From Gemmatimonadota bacterium (GTDB taxonomy: Bacteria > Latescibacterota > UBA2968 > GCA-2709665): a stretch of 64,000 nucleotides of DNA. The stretch's first letter is position 1, and each line of letters opens with the position of its first letter. Under the pieces are notes generated by a model, which was not told the origin of the DNA, searched no databases, and saw only the letters and a list, made by a program, of their open reading frames with translations. The translations under genes and the position numbers were made by a program. Shown piece after piece: positions 17,872 through 27,532 of this stretch. The stretch covers positions 1-64,000 of the forward strand of contig JAPPNU010000028.1 of assembly GCA_028873695.1 (NCBI GenBank). The letters run 5' to 3'.

Positions 17872-18518
17872 ACCGTACCGACACGCTCCGCAGCAGTTCG
17901 CAGGGGATCCGGCTGCCCAAGCCGCAGCCCGCCGACCGCATGGTCACGTTTCCCAACTTCCTGACGGGTCTGAGGATTGTCCTCACTCCTGTTTTTCTGG
18001 CGCTGATTTTTTCGGACAGCGGATTCAACAAGATCCTGGCGCTGCTTGTTTTCACCGTGGCCTCGCTGACAGATTTCTTCGACGGCTGGTTCGCGCGCCG
18101 CGACAAGACGGTTACCAGCCTCGGACGGTTCATGGATCCGCTTGCCGACAAGCTGCTGGTTTCCTCCGCCCTCGTCTCCTTCGTACTCCTGGGGATGGTG
18201 GAAGCGTGGCTGGTGGGCGCCATGCTGATCCGGGACGCCGTGATTACCAGCCTCCGGGTATACGCAATCCGCAAAGGGCGTCCGGTCGTCACGTCACGAC
18301 TGGCGAAATGGAAGACCATGCTGCAGCTGGTACTGGCGTTCGGCATCCTCGTGTTCATCAACGTGCGCGTGATCACCGCTGAGCTGACCTCTCAGCCCCT
18401 GGTGCTTGTGGATTCGGGTTCCCAGATGGTGCTGAACGTCCTGGTGGCGGCGGTTACCCTGCTGGCGGTGGTGTCGGGCGTCTTCTACCTGGTGGAGCAT
18501 GGCCGTGACCCGGCCTGA
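17868..18518 (+). CDS. pgsA: CDP-diacylglycerol-glycerol-3-phosphate 3-phosphatidyltransferase
   Basis: 216 residues, start overlapping recR by 4 nt. The CDP-alcohol phosphotransferase motif is intact: TDFFDGWFARRDKTVTSLGRFMDPLADK (DG..AR, G...D...D). Several membrane helices follow. It makes phosphatidylglycerophosphate in the inner membrane, and the next gene encodes the phosphatase for that product. The N-terminal 24 residues before NFLTGLRIV are longer than usual; ATG 17940 (MVTFPNFL) is an alternative start. Confidence 0.95.
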   Translation: MNRTDTLRSSSQGIRLPKPQPADRMVTFPNFLTGLRIVLTPVFLALIFSDSGFNKILALLVFTVASLTDFFDGWFARRDKTVTSLGRFMDPLADKLLVSSALVSFVLLGMVEAWLVGAMLIRDAVITSLRVYAIRKGRPVVTSRLAKWKTMLQLVLAFGILVFINVRVITAELTSQPLVLVDSGSQMVLNVLVAAVTLLAVVSGVFYLVEHGRDPA

Positions 18519-18541
18519 GCGGGGGATCGGAGGCCGCTGAC

Positions 18542-19003
18542 TTGAATCCGTGGACCCGGCTGCTTGCCACCGGTTTTTTCTCCGGAAACGTACCGGTTGC
18601 GCCGGGCACGGCAGGCACGGCGGCGGCAGCGGTTCCGTACCTGGCGGTCAGTTATCTTACGCCGGGGTTCGGAACCCTACCGTGGGTCCTGTTTCTGGTC
18701 CTGGTTTCCGGGGTGGCCGTCTACACCGCTTCCGCGGGAGAAGATGCCTGGGGTCCCGACCCCGGGCCGGTCGTTATTGACGAGTTTGTGGGGTTTTACG
18801 TCACGGTAGCCTTCCTGCCGCTGTCGCCTGCGGTGGGGGTTGCCGGATTTTTTATTTTCCGGGCACTGGATATCCTGAAGCCGCCGCCCGTGCGCGCGTC
18901 CGAAAAGTTGCCCCGGGGATGGGGCGTGGTGATGGACGACGTGATCGCGGGGATATACGGAAATCTTCTCATACGGGCGGGGCTGTCCCTGTGGAGCGGT
19001 TAA
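18542..19003 (+). CDS. pgpA: phosphatidylglycerophosphatase A
   Basis: 153 residues from TTG 18542, with GGAGG 8 nt upstream and no suitable ATG. PgpA features: LLATGFFSGNVPVAPGTAGT at the N-terminus, DPGPVVIDEFVGFYV in the middle, FFIFRALDILKPPPVRASEKLPRG and the final DDVIAGIYGN. It dephosphorylates PGP to phosphatidylglycerol, directly after pgsA. Confidence 0.94.
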   Translation: MNPWTRLLATGFFSGNVPVAPGTAGTAAAAVPYLAVSYLTPGFGTLPWVLFLVLVSGVAVYTASAGEDAWGPDPGPVVIDEFVGFYVTVAFLPLSPAVGVAGFFIFRALDILKPPPVRASEKLPRGWGVVMDDVIAGIYGNLLIRAGLSLWSG

Positions 19004-19009
19004 CGCGCA

Positions 19010-19579
19010 ATGCCGACGCTTCGCGCATTTGTGGCCGTCGAACCTCCCGCTTCGCTGATCCCGGTCTATCAGGCCGCCAGACGCTTCCTTGCGGACCTGG
19101 ACGCGCGGCTGAGATGGGTGCGTCCCGAAGGCGTGCATCTCACCCTCAAGTTCCTGGGCAACGTGGAAGTCGTCTCCGTGCCGGGCATTCTTGAGGCAAT
19201 GCGGGCGGTGGCCGGCCGGACGCCGCCGATGGCGTTGCATACGTCGGAGGTGGGTGCGCCGGATCCGGATCGGGCGAGGGTGGTCTGGCTGGAGGTGGGC
19301 GGGGAGACGGAGATTCTGGACGGGCTGCAGGCCGACGTGGAGGACGCCATGTTCAGGATCGGGTTCGAGAGAGAGGAACGGCGGTTCCATCCGCACCTGA
19401 CCCTTGCCCGCGCAAGACGCAGGGCGGTGCGGCTGCCTTCCGAATTGACCGGGGCTGTCCCGTCCGCGCACTTTATGGTGGACCGTTTATCACTGTACAG
19501 CAGTGAGTTACGGCCCGGAGGCGCCGTGTATAACGCACTGGGCCACGCGCGGCTTTCCGGGTCGCCACGGCGGGGTTGA
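19010..19579 (+). CDS. thpR: RNA 2',3'-cyclic phosphodiesterase (2H family)
   Basis: 189 residues, 6 bp after pgpA. It has two HxT motifs of the 2H phosphoesterase fold: VHLTLKFLG (near residue 45) and HPHLTLAR (near 128). The N-terminus MPTLRAFVAVEPP is standard. It hydrolyses cyclic phosphates on RNA or nucleotides, possibly in tRNA processing. Last gene of this run before the recA leader. Confidence 0.92.
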   Translation: MPTLRAFVAVEPPASLIPVYQAARRFLADLDARLRWVRPEGVHLTLKFLGNVEVVSVPGILEAMRAVAGRTPPMALHTSEVGAPDPDRARVVWLEVGGETEILDGLQADVEDAMFRIGFEREERRFHPHLTLARARRRAVRLPSELTGAVPSAHFMVDRLSLYSSELRPGGAVYNALGHARLSGSPRRG

Positions 19580-19631
19580 CCGGACGGGGAGGCAAGTCGC
19601 CGCGGGATGGTTTTTTCTGAACGGGCGGGGC

Positions 19632-19660
19632 TTGACTTCACGTTGGACTGCTGATATATT
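19632..19660 (+). promoter_or_regulatory. sigma-70-type promoter of recA
   Basis: TTGACT (19632-19637), 17-bp spacer, TATATT (19655-19660). It lies about 350 bp before the recA start, so the transcript would have an unusually long leader. Confidence 0.6.
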
Positions 19661-19741
19661 ATATTTTTGATCCGAATGCCCACCCTGGTTTTTCTCCCTG
19701 CAGTTCTTGCAAAATACAGTCTTGATTAATATACAAATGTT

Positions 19742-19757
19742 CACTATATTGGGTGAC
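19742..19757. promoter_or_regulatory. TCAC-N8-GTGA dyad upstream of recA
   Basis: Small dyad TCACTATATTGGGTGA between the promoter and recA. It is neither an E. coli (CTGT-N8-ACAG) nor a Bacillus-type LexA box. A divergent SOS operator is possible but unproven. Confidence 0.25.
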
Positions 19758-19794
19758 CACACATGTTGCGGCGCAGAGAATCTGGCTCCTCTTG

Positions 19795-19955
19795 CAGTCC
19801 GTTGATAAAGTCGCTCTGCAGGCGAGGCCGAGCCATTGTGGCCGAAGACAAGGCGCGCGACCGAGTCCCATCCATCGATTCGGCGAGGGCGCGCAACGCA
19901 GTATTTCGACCGCAAGGGCCGGCCGCAGCCCGGATGGACTTTTTCAACGGGCTGC
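19795..19955. repeat. MITE-like palindromic element in the recA leader
   Basis: Terminal inverted repeats GCAGTCCGTTGATAAAGTC (19795-19813) and GACTTTTTCAACGGGCTGC (about 19937-19955) pair at 17 of 19 positions. The 120-bp interior is GC-rich with further self-complementary stretches and no gene. The TTTTTCAACGGGCTGC end resembles termini of small non-autonomous elements I have seen in other genomes; that link is from memory. Confidence 0.6.
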
Positions 19956-20012
19956 CAAGGCCGTGGGCTGCGCCGTGATCCAACGGGTCAATCCAGTCAG
20001 GAGGAGCACGCT

Positions 20013-21053
20013 ATGGCGAAGTCCAATGGCGCCGGCAAGGCAAAGGCCATCGATCTGGCTATTTCGCAAATCGAAAAGCAGTTCGGCCAGGGTTCCATAA
20101 TGCGGCTGGGCGGAGAAGAGGGCGGACAGGTGGCCGTCGAAGTGATACCAACCGGCGCTCTCGCACTGGACGTCGCCCTTGGCGCGGGCGGGGTCCCACG
20201 GGGCCGGGTCGTCGAGATTTACGGACCGGAAGGTTCCGGCAAAACCACACTGACCCTGCACGTCATCGCGGAAGCGCAGCGAAAGGGCGGAACCTGTGCG
20301 TTTGTCGATGCGGAGCATGCGCTAAATGTAGAACTTGCGGAACGGATCGGAGTCGATCTCGAAACCCTCCTCATCTCGCAGCCCGATACCGGGGAGGAGG
20401 CCCTGGAAATCACCGACACGCTCGTGCGCAGCGGCGCATTCGACGTGGTGGTGGTGGACTCGGTCGCGGCGCTCGTGCCGCGCGCGGAACTCGAAGGCGA
20501 TATGGGCGATTCCCACGTGGGATTACAGGCGCGGCTTATGTCTCAGGCCCTGCGAAAGCTGTCCGGTTCGATCAGCAGGTCAAAGACGTGCGTGATGTTC
20601 ACCAACCAGATCAGGATGAAAATCGGTGTGATGTTCGGCAATCCGGAAACGACCTCGGGCGGAAACGCGCTTAAATTCTATGCGTCCGTTCGCATGGATA
20701 TCCGACGCATCGGCGCAATTAAGGAGGGCCAGGAAGTCACAGGCAACCGGGTCCGTGTCCGGGTTGTCAAGAACAAGATGGCCGCGCCGTTCAAGGAGGC
20801 GGAGTTCGATCTGATGTTCGGAGAAGGCATTTCGAGAGAGGGTAGTCTTCTGGATATCGCCGAACTTCACGGTATTGTCAGCAAGAGCGGTACCTGGTTT
20901 TCCTATGGCAGCGATCGCCTGGGGCAGGGGCGGGAGAACGTAAAGAACCACTTGAAGGAACAACCGGAACTTGCCGCAGAAATCGAATCCCGGGTGCGAG
21001 AGGCCGTCGGTCTGGCGGACAACGGCACGGCGGAGTCGGGCGACGACGCCTGA
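20013..21053 (+). CDS. recA: RecA recombinase
   Basis: 346 residues from ATG 20013 (AGGAGGA upstream). Features: N-terminal [14 protein letters not shown], Walker [15 protein letters not shown] near residue 66, catalytic DAEHAL, Walker [14 protein letters not shown]1/L2 loops ([41 protein letters not shown]) and an acidic C-terminus (ESGDDA). DNA strand exchange and SOS coprotease. It is followed by recX, its usual regulator. Confidence 0.98.
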   Translation: MAKSNGAGKAKAIDLAISQIEKQFGQGSIMRLGGEEGGQVAVEVIPTGALALDVALGAGGVPRGRVVEIYGPEGSGKTTLTLHVIAEAQRKGGTCAFVDAEHALNVELAERIGVDLETLLISQPDTGEEALEITDTLVRSGAFDVVVVDSVAALVPRAELEGDMGDSHVGLQARLMSQALRKLSGSISRSKTCVMFTNQIRMKIGVMFGNPETTSGGNALKFYASVRMDIRRIGAIKEGQEVTGNRVRVRVVKNKMAAPFKEAEFDLMFGEGISREGSLLDIAELHGIVSKSGTWFSYGSDRLGQGRENVKNHLKEQPELAAEIESRVREAVGLADNGTAESGDDA

Positions 21054-21151
21054 AGCGCGTCGGGCAGCGTACGCGGTTGGCGTCATGCGTGACCTGCGGG
21101 GCTGTCCGGAAAGCCGGTGGGATTGCATATCCTCGTTTCGAGGTTTCGCGG

Positions 21152-21682
21152 ATGAAACCGAATTCCAGTTCGCCGCCGGATCGCCCGAATTCCTCCCAGA
21201 GGGCGAAGAACGCGGCGTTTCGCCTTCTGAGCGCACGCGCGTATTCGTGTGCGGAACTGAGAGAAAGGCTGCGCCGCCGCGGGTTTCATGATCCCGTCGT
21301 CGAGCGGACCCTGGATGAGTTGGCGCGGCTGAAGCTGGTCGACGATCGGGATTACGCCCTTCGTTTCGTCCAGGAGCGCATGCGAATCCGGCCAGCGGGC
21401 CGGGGGCTGCTCCGTCTCCAGCTGAAAAAACGAGGTATCGACTCCGCTACGACCGAGGACGTGCTGGATGAGTCGTTCGATGGCGTCGACCCCGAGGCTG
21501 TCGCCTTGGATCTCCTGAGGTCGCGCAGGAGACGCTACGACGGCGTGGAAAGGCGGAAAGCGCTTTCCCGTATGTACGGGTTCCTGGGGCGCCGAGGGTT
21601 CGGCGCCGTGGCGCATGCGGCGGCGGAGCGGGCCTGGCTGGAATTCCGTGAAAGCGGTCACGACGGCGCGCCGGACACATGA
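21152..21682 (+). CDS. recX: RecX family regulator of RecA
   Basis: 176 residues from ATG 21152. RecX helix-bundle motifs: AFRLLSARAYSCAELRERLRRRGF, LDELARLKLVDDRDYALRFVQERM, and GLLRLQLKKRGID. It caps RecA filaments to limit recombination. Its stop overlaps the long open frame of alaS, but the alaS start I accept is 80 bp downstream. Confidence 0.9.
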   Translation: MKPNSSSPPDRPNSSQRAKNAAFRLLSARAYSCAELRERLRRRGFHDPVVERTLDELARLKLVDDRDYALRFVQERMRIRPAGRGLLRLQLKKRGIDSATTEDVLDESFDGVDPEAVALDLLRSRRRRYDGVERRKALSRMYGFLGRRGFGAVAHAAAERAWLEFRESGHDGAPDT

Positions 21683-21762
21683 GCAGGCGCCGGCCGCGTC
21701 CGGCGCGAAATCCGGTACGGCGCCGCGATTCGCGTGTACCTTTGTCAATGCCGGATCAATCC

Positions 21763-24384
21763 ATGAAATCTTCAGCCGACATCCGTGAAGAGTATCTTCG
21801 GTTCTTCGAAGATAGAGGCCACACGATCGTGCCGAGCGCGCCCGTTGCGCCGCAGGACGATGCCACCCTGCTGTTTACCAATGCGGGGATGAATCAGTTT
21901 AAGGACGTGTTTCTGGGCACGGGCCGGCGGGATTACCGCCGTGCGGTGGATACGCAGAAATGCATCCGCGTATCGGGGCATCACAACGACCTTGAAGAGG
22001 TCGGCTTCAGTGCGCAGCATCATACGTTTTTCGAAATGCTGGGCAACTGGTCTTTCGGCGACTATTTCAAGCGGGAGGCCATCGCGTGGGCGTGGGAACT
22101 GTTGACCGGAGTCTGGCAGTTGCCCAGGGAGCGGCTCTGCGCCACGGTATTCGGCGGTGACGCCGGCGACGGACTGGCGGCGGACGAGGAGGCGGAAGCG
22201 CTCTGGACGGAACTGACGGACCTCCCGGCGGAAAGGGTGCTTCGGCTGGACAAGACGGACAATTTCTGGCAGATGGGCGAGACCGGCCCGTGCGGTCCGT
22301 GTTCGGAGGTACACTACTACCTCGGTGACGATCCGGCGTCGTGGTTCCGCGAGGTTCCGGACCTGGACGGTCCGGATACGGTGGAGATCTGGAATCTGGT
22401 CTTCATTCAGTTCAACCGGGATGCCGAAGGCGTTCTGCATCCGCTGCCCGACAGACACGTGGATACCGGCATGGGGTTCGAGCGCATCTGCACCGTACTC
22501 CAGGGCGTGGAATCTACTTACGATACCGATCTGTTTCAGCCCATCCTCACCGCGATCAGCGAGGTTACCGGGAAATCCTATAACGACGAAAACCGGGTGG
22601 CGATGCGGGTAATCGCGGACCATATCCGCACGCTCTGTTTTGCAGTCGCGGACGGAGTGCTGCCATCCAACGAAGGGCGGGGATACGTGCTGCGGCGTAT
22701 CCTGAGGCGGGCGGCGCGATACGGGCGCACGCTGGAGATGCACGATCCGTTCATTCACGGGCTGGTGCCCGTTGTCGTGCGCGTAATGGGGCGCGTGTTT
22801 CCCGAGGTGACGGAGCAGGCGGACCACATCTCCAGGGTCATCCGATCGGAGGAAGAAGGGTTTGGAAAGACGCTCGACCGGGGGCTGGAGATGTTCGAGG
22901 TCGTTACCGGGGACGGAAGCATCTCCGGACGGGACGCGTTTCGCCTGTATGATACCTACGGTTTTCCAATCGACCTCACGCAACTGATGTGCGCGGAGCG
23001 CGGGTTGGAAGTGGACCTGGACGGATTTGAGGCGGAGATGGCCGCCCAGCAGGCGCGGTCGCGGGAAGCGGGGCGTCGGGTCTTCGCGTCCAGTGAGGCG
23101 GTGTCCGACGATTTCCTTCCTTCCGAACATTCCGTATTCGTCGGATACGATCGCCTGGCGCTCGACGCGGTCGTCGCGGCGCACAAGGCGGCTGCGGATG
23201 GCAGGGTGGACGTCTACCTGACGGAGACCCCGTTCTACGCCGAAGCCGGGGGGCAGGTTGGAGACCGGGGACGGATTCAAAACGGAGACCTGGAGGTTCG
23301 GGTCGAGGAGACGTTCCGTTCGGGTGAAGGTATCGTGCATCGGGGGCGCCTGACGCGCGGCTGCGCCGACGCGCTCGAAGGCGCACGCGTGGACGCGCGT
23401 GTTGACGCGGGGCGCCGGATGGAGACCGCCCGGAACCATACCGCAACCCATCTGCTCCACGAGGCCCTCCGTCAGGTACTCGGCAACCACGTGAACCAGG
23501 CCGGGTCGCTGGTCGCACCGGACCGGCTGCGGTTCGACTTCAACCACTTCGAGGCCGTAACGCCTGCGCAGCAGGACGAGATCAACCGTATTGTAAACCG
23601 GGCGATCCGGAGGGATCTCAAAGTGGATACGGATATGGTAGGTCTCGAGGAGGCGCGGCGCAGCGGCGCCCGAATGTTGTTCTCCGAAAAATACGGCGAT
23701 ATCGTAAGGACGGTGCGGATCGGGGACTTCAGTCTCGAGCTGTGCGGCGGTACCCACGTGGGATCGACGGGTCAGATCGGCATGCTCCAGTTGACGGCCG
23801 AAACGGGAACGACCGCCGGCGTTCGACGGGTGGAAGCTGTCACCGGAGCGGGCGTCGAGGCGCTCATCGGGAGACTACGGGCCACGCTCGCCGCGCTGGA
23901 GGACTTGTTGAGCGTGGAGGCCGATGCGTTGCCCGAACGCGTCGATCGGCTGATCTCCCGGGGCAAGGAACTCGAACGGACGGTACAATCCATTCGCAGC
24001 GCATCGGCCGGGGAGCAGATGCGCGACGTGGCGGGCGCCGCGGTGGAGGTGGACGGGGTCCGGGTCGTGGCGACCTCCGTGCAGCCGGCGGACATGGAGG
24101 CATTTCGGGAAATGGGCGACCGGCTCCGTGAGACCCTCGGTTCGGGCGTGGGCGTTCTGGGCGCGGCGCTGAACGGCAAGGCGTCGCTGATCGCGGTGGT
24201 GACGGACGACCTCATCCGGAGGGGCGTGCAGGCGGGCAATATCGTCAAGGCGGTGGCGGAACTGGTGGGCGGCGGCGGCGGCGGACGCCCCCATCTTGCG
24301 CAAGCAGGCGGCAGGCATCCTGAAAGGATGTCCGACGCGCTTGCCCGGGTACCTGAGATCGTCCGGCTGCAGTTGGGAAGGTAG
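21763..24384 (+). CDS. alaS: alanine-tRNA ligase
   Basis: About 873 residues; start at ATG 21763 (MKSSADIREEYLRFFEDRGH) aligns with the normal AlaRS N-terminus, ATG 21748 being possible. Class II motifs are FTNAGMNQFKDVFLG and the RVSGHHNDLEEVG region; tRNA-recognition and editing regions follow. The editing zinc site is HTATHLLH plus CGGTH (about residues 555 and 660). The C-terminal glycine-rich tail GGGGGGRPHLAQAGG is standard. It charges tRNA-Ala; one tRNA-Ala gene is in the window at 14.7 kb. Confidence 0.97.
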   Translation: MKSSADIREEYLRFFEDRGHTIVPSAPVAPQDDATLLFTNAGMNQFKDVFLGTGRRDYRRAVDTQKCIRVSGHHNDLEEVGFSAQHHTFFEMLGNWSFGDYFKREAIAWAWELLTGVWQLPRERLCATVFGGDAGDGLAADEEAEALWTELTDLPAERVLRLDKTDNFWQMGETGPCGPCSEVHYYLGDDPASWFREVPDLDGPDTVEIWNLVFIQFNRDAEGVLHPLPDRHVDTGMGFERICTVLQGVESTYDTDLFQPILTAISEVTGKSYNDENRVAMRVIADHIRTLCFAVADGVLPSNEGRGYVLRRILRRAARYGRTLEMHDPFIHGLVPVVVRVMGRVFPEVTEQADHISRVIRSEEEGFGKTLDRGLEMFEVVTGDGSISGRDAFRLYDTYGFPIDLTQLMCAERGLEVDLDGFEAEMAAQQARSREAGRRVFASSEAVSDDFLPSEHSVFVGYDRLALDAVVAAHKAAADGRVDVYLTETPFYAEAGGQVGDRGRIQNGDLEVRVEETFRSGEGIVHRGRLTRGCADALEGARVDARVDAGRRMETARNHTATHLLHEALRQVLGNHVNQAGSLVAPDRLRFDFNHFEAVTPAQQDEINRIVNRAIRRDLKVDTDMVGLEEARRSGARMLFSEKYGDIVRTVRIGDFSLELCGGTHVGSTGQIGMLQLTAETGTTAGVRRVEAVTGAGVEALIGRLRATLAALEDLLSVEADALPERVDRLISRGKELERTVQSIRSASAGEQMRDVAGAAVEVDGVRVVATSVQPADMEAFREMGDRLRETLGSGVGVLGAALNGKASLIAVVTDDLIRRGVQAGNIVKAVAELVGGGGGGRPHLAQAGGRHPERMSDALARVPEIVRLQLGR

Positions 24385-24393
24385 ATCGCACCG

Positions 24394-25140
24394 ATGTCGA
24401 CATACGACCACCTCAAGTCGGTTCTCGGGAAACGGGGCACGGGATTTCTGTGCCTCCTGGATCCCGATCGGATGGACAAGCAGGACCTGGTTCACACGGC
24501 GGTGACGTGTGCGGACAACGGCGCAGACGCCCTGTTGATGGGCGGCAGTTTTCTGCTTTACTCGGATTTCGACAGGGCGGTCAGGGAGGTCAGACGCGCC
24601 GTCGGGCTACCCCTGCTGATTTTTCCCGGACCCGACATGAACCAGGTCTCGTCAGCGGCCGATGCGATTCTCTTTCTTTGCATGATCAGCGGGCGAAATC
24701 CGGACCTGCTGATCGGACAGCAGGTCAAAGCGGCGCCTATCGTCAAGGCGTACGGTCTGGAAGCGATTTCAACCGGGTATATGCTGGTGGATTCCGGGCG
24801 GCAGACGACAGCTGAGTATATCAGCAATACCAAACCGATGCCCGGAGACAAACCCGAGATCGCGACCGCGCACGCGTTGGCCGCCCAGTTCCTCGGCATG
24901 CAATGCGTCTATCTGGATGCGGGTAGCGGCGCCGGGCGGATGGTTTCCGACGAAATGATCGCGGCGGTTGCGGGAAACGTCTCCATACCGGTGATAGCGG
25001 GAGGCGGTATCCGGGAGCCGCGGGATGCCGGCGCGAAGGCGGCGGCGGGCGCCGATTTTGTGGTGGTGGGCAGTGTCCTGGAAGCGAAACGGGACCCCGC
25101 GCTCGTCCGCGACTTCGCCGACGCCGTCCACAGCGGGTAG
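24394..25140 (+). CDS. pcrB: geranylgeranylglyceryl phosphate synthase family (PcrB)
   Basis: 248 residues, 9 bp after alaS. TIM-barrel prenyltransferase with GGGPS motifs: FLCLLDPDRMD, DALLMGGSFLLYSD, LPLLIFPGPDMNQVS, EAISTGYMLVDSG, YLDAGSGAG, and the phosphate-binding VIAGGGIREPRDA. In archaea the enzyme starts ether-lipid synthesis. Bacterial homologues occur in Firmicutes (heptaprenyl) and in Bacteroidota and related FCB phyla (longer, geranylgeranyl-type). The length and motifs fit the latter. It is the last gene before a strong terminator. Confidence 0.9.
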   Translation: MSTYDHLKSVLGKRGTGFLCLLDPDRMDKQDLVHTAVTCADNGADALLMGGSFLLYSDFDRAVREVRRAVGLPLLIFPGPDMNQVSSAADAILFLCMISGRNPDLLIGQQVKAAPIVKAYGLEAISTGYMLVDSGRQTTAEYISNTKPMPGDKPEIATAHALAAQFLGMQCVYLDAGSGAGRMVSDEMIAAVAGNVSIPVIAGGGIREPRDAGAKAAAGADFVVVGSVLEAKRDPALVRDFADAVHSG

Positions 25141-25172
25141 GCATCCGCAGGCCGGAGTACGGGATCAACGTA

Positions 25173-25203
25173 ACCGCCGGGAAGGACTCTGGCGGTTTTT
25201 GTT
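25173..25203 (+). terminator. rho-independent terminator after pcrB
   Basis: ACCGCC (25173-25178) / GGCGGT (25191-25196) followed by TTTTTG; ends the recA-recX-alaS-pcrB transcript. Confidence 0.8.
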
Positions 25204-25268
25204 TCGTTCAGGCGTCCGGACGGGCGGACGAACGGTGAGCGGACGCGTGTGGCAAACCCCGGCGGCGC

Positions 25269-25297
25269 TTGACAGGATGCCCGGATTTAGATAGATT
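25269..25297 (+). promoter_or_regulatory. sigma-70-type promoter of ptsH-ptsI
   Basis: Consensus TTGACA at 25269-25274, 17-bp spacer, TAGATT at 25292-25297, about 43 bp before ptsH. Confidence 0.75.
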
Positions 25298-25339
25298 GTT
25301 AGCTTCCGACGTGGACGATCATAACGGCACGAACAGATT

Positions 25340-25600
25340 ATGGCGGAACGACAAGCCACGGTGAAAAACAGGTTGGGTATCCATGCGCGGCCGTCGGCCC
25401 TTCTTGTGCAGGCGGCCGCAAAGTATGTTTCGGAGATTACCCTGATCAAGGACGGGCTCGAGGTAAACGGCAAGAGTATCATGGGCGTTATGATGCTCGC
25501 GGCGGAGACGGAAGCGAAAATTCGAGTCCGGGCGGCGGGTCCGGATGAAGCGGAAGCTCTGGACGAGATTGTGCGGTTGATCGAGGGCGAATTCGACTGA
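25340..25600 (+). CDS. ptsH: phosphocarrier protein HPr
   Basis: 86 residues. The active-site loop LGIHARPSALLVQAA carries the phosphoryl-accepting His at about residue 15. The second conserved helix GKSIMGVMMLAA contains the Ser46-type regulatory serine. It carries phosphate from Enzyme I (next gene, 34 bp downstream). No EIIA, EIIB, EIIC or HPr kinase is in the window. Confidence 0.95.
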   Translation: MAERQATVKNRLGIHARPSALLVQAAAKYVSEITLIKDGLEVNGKSIMGVMMLAAETEAKIRVRAAGPDEAEALDEIVRLIEGEFD

Positions 25601-25634
25601 ACGGGCATCGTGTCGCGCGCAAGGTCTCAAACCC

Positions 25635-27416
25635 ATGAAAGTACTCAAGGGCATCCAGGCATCGAACGGCATCGCCATCGGACCGGTATATCTTCACGAC
25701 CCGGAGGAGCCGTGGGTGGACTACCGGCGCATCGGGGAGGATGAAGTCGACGGCGAGGTGCGGCGGTTTCTGGATACGCTCGCCTCCGTGGCGGAAGACC
25801 TGAAGGCCACGCGGGTTCGTGTCGAGGAGAATCTGGGCCCGGACCACGCCCAGATTTTCGACGCGCATCTGATGATTCTGGGCGACGCGGCCCTGCGGGA
25901 GCCTACCCTCGCATCGATCCGGAAGGATCGGGTGAACGTTGAGTACGCGTTCTGGCTGACCCTCCAGAAGGTGCGCCGCCAGTTCGACGCAATCCAGGAC
26001 GACTATTTCAGGGCGAGGCGCGCGGATATCCTCGACGTGGAAAGGCGGGTACTGTCCAGACTGTGCCGGCGGGATGACTCGTTGCCGGAACGGATGACCG
26101 CCCCGGCGATTGTGATCGCCCACGAGTTGACGCCCTCCAATGCGGCGCGCATGAAGCGGGACAGCGTGCTGGGCATGGTAACCGAAGCGGGCGCCGCGAC
26201 TTCGCATGCGTCGATTATCGCGCGTGGCCTCGAGATTCCAGCGGTCGTGGGGGTCGATGCCGCACTGGCGTCGGCCGAGCCCGGCGATACGGCCATCGTG
26301 GACGGAAACCGGGGGCTGGTCTGTATCCGGCCCGATCCGGACACGCTGAGCCGGTACCGCGCCGAAGCCCGACGGTTCACCGAGTTGCAGAAGGGTCTCC
26401 TCAGGTTTACCGACGTGCCCGCCGAGACCCTCGACGGCGTTCGCGTGTGCCTGCAGGGCAATATAGAATTGCCTGAAGAGGGGCGGTCCGCGCTGGCTTA
26501 CGGCGCGGAGGGCATCGGCCTGTTCCGGACGGAATACCTCTATCTCGCGGGATCCAGCCTGCCGGGCGAAGACGAACAGGCGGCTGCGTACACACGTCTT
26601 GCCGAACAGATGGCGCCTCATCCGCTGGTGGTACGAACGCTCGACCTCGGCGGAGACAAGCTGGCGCATGCGTCGCATGCCACCGAAGAAACCAACCCGT
26701 TTCTGGGCTGGCGCGCCATTCGTCATTCACTGGCGAACAGGGACCTGTTCAGGATTCAGTTGAGAGCCATCCTCCGGTCCAGCGCGTCCGGAAACGTGAA
26801 GCTGATGTTCCCGATGATTTCGGGCGTGGAGGAACTGCTGGAAGCCAAGTCCGTACTGTCCGAGGCCCGCGCCGAACTGAAACGGTCCGGCGTGCCGTTC
26901 GACGAGGACTGCGACGTCGGCGCGGTCATCGAGGTGCCGTCCGCGGCCGTCGTGGCCGATCAGCTTGCGCGCGAAGTGAATTTTTTCAGCATCGGGACCA
27001 ACGATCTCGTCCAGTATACCCTGGCTGTGGATCGGGGCAACGAACGTGTGGCCTATCTGTACGATCCGTATCATCCGGCCGTATTGCGGCTGATCAAATC
27101 CGTCGTGGACGCCGGGCACCGTCACGACATTCCGGTCACGGTCTGCGGGGAAATGGCCGCCGATCCGCACAGTTGCGTCCTGTTGATGGGCATGGGAGTT
27201 GATGGATTCAGCGCGGGTCCGCGTATGGTTCCCGAGATCAAACAGGCGATCCGGTCTGTCACCATGGAAGAGGCGAGGGCGGTGGCGGAAGAGGCGCTCG
27301 CCCTCCCCACCCGGGGCGCCATTCGGGATTACCTTCACGGTGCTTTGACCCGGATGCAGGCGCCGAGCAGGGCGCTGGATGAACTTGAAGAAGAGCCGGC
27401 AGGGGTTGAACGGTAA
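25635..27416 (+). CDS. ptsI: PTS Enzyme I (PEP-protein phosphotransferase)
   Basis: 593 residues. Features: N-terminal HPr-binding helices, phospho-His loop [21 protein letters not shown] (His near residue 190), and the PEP-binding TIM barrel with [25 protein letters not shown] and [20 protein letters not shown]. The signature Cys is in PVTVCGEMA. Length is near the usual 570-580. Forms a two-gene operon with ptsH; the sugar or regulatory EII partners must lie elsewhere. Confidence 0.96.
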   Translation: MKVLKGIQASNGIAIGPVYLHDPEEPWVDYRRIGEDEVDGEVRRFLDTLASVAEDLKATRVRVEENLGPDHAQIFDAHLMILGDAALREPTLASIRKDRVNVEYAFWLTLQKVRRQFDAIQDDYFRARRADILDVERRVLSRLCRRDDSLPERMTAPAIVIAHELTPSNAARMKRDSVLGMVTEAGAATSHASIIARGLEIPAVVGVDAALASAEPGDTAIVDGNRGLVCIRPDPDTLSRYRAEARRFTELQKGLLRFTDVPAETLDGVRVCLQGNIELPEEGRSALAYGAEGIGLFRTEYLYLAGSSLPGEDEQAAAYTRLAEQMAPHPLVVRTLDLGGDKLAHASHATEETNPFLGWRAIRHSLANRDLFRIQLRAILRSSASGNVKLMFPMISGVEELLEAKSVLSEARAELKRSGVPFDEDCDVGAVIEVPSAAVVADQLAREVNFFSIGTNDLVQYTLAVDRGNERVAYLYDPYHPAVLRLIKSVVDAGHRHDIPVTVCGEMAADPHSCVLLMGMGVDGFSAGPRMVPEIKQAIRSVTMEEARAVAEEALALPTRGAIRDYLHGALTRMQAPSRALDELEEEPAGVER

Positions 27417-27532
27417 GCCGGGTCCTTCTTCCGTGTGGGTTTGCGCCACGTCCGATTCACGAGATTCTTGCAGACGGCCTGGATAGCCGAAGGAAGCATT
27501 ACCCGAGTCCCACGACCGGAAAAGAGGAATAC

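Noticed and set aside
21772..23757. Leftward 661-codon open frame inside alaS
   Set aside because: Antisense to a clear alaS with all catalytic motifs; a product of high GC and codon bias.
27417..27532. Possible SAM or SAH riboswitch before metK
   Set aside because: The 116-bp leader shows none of the conserved cores I know for these classes.
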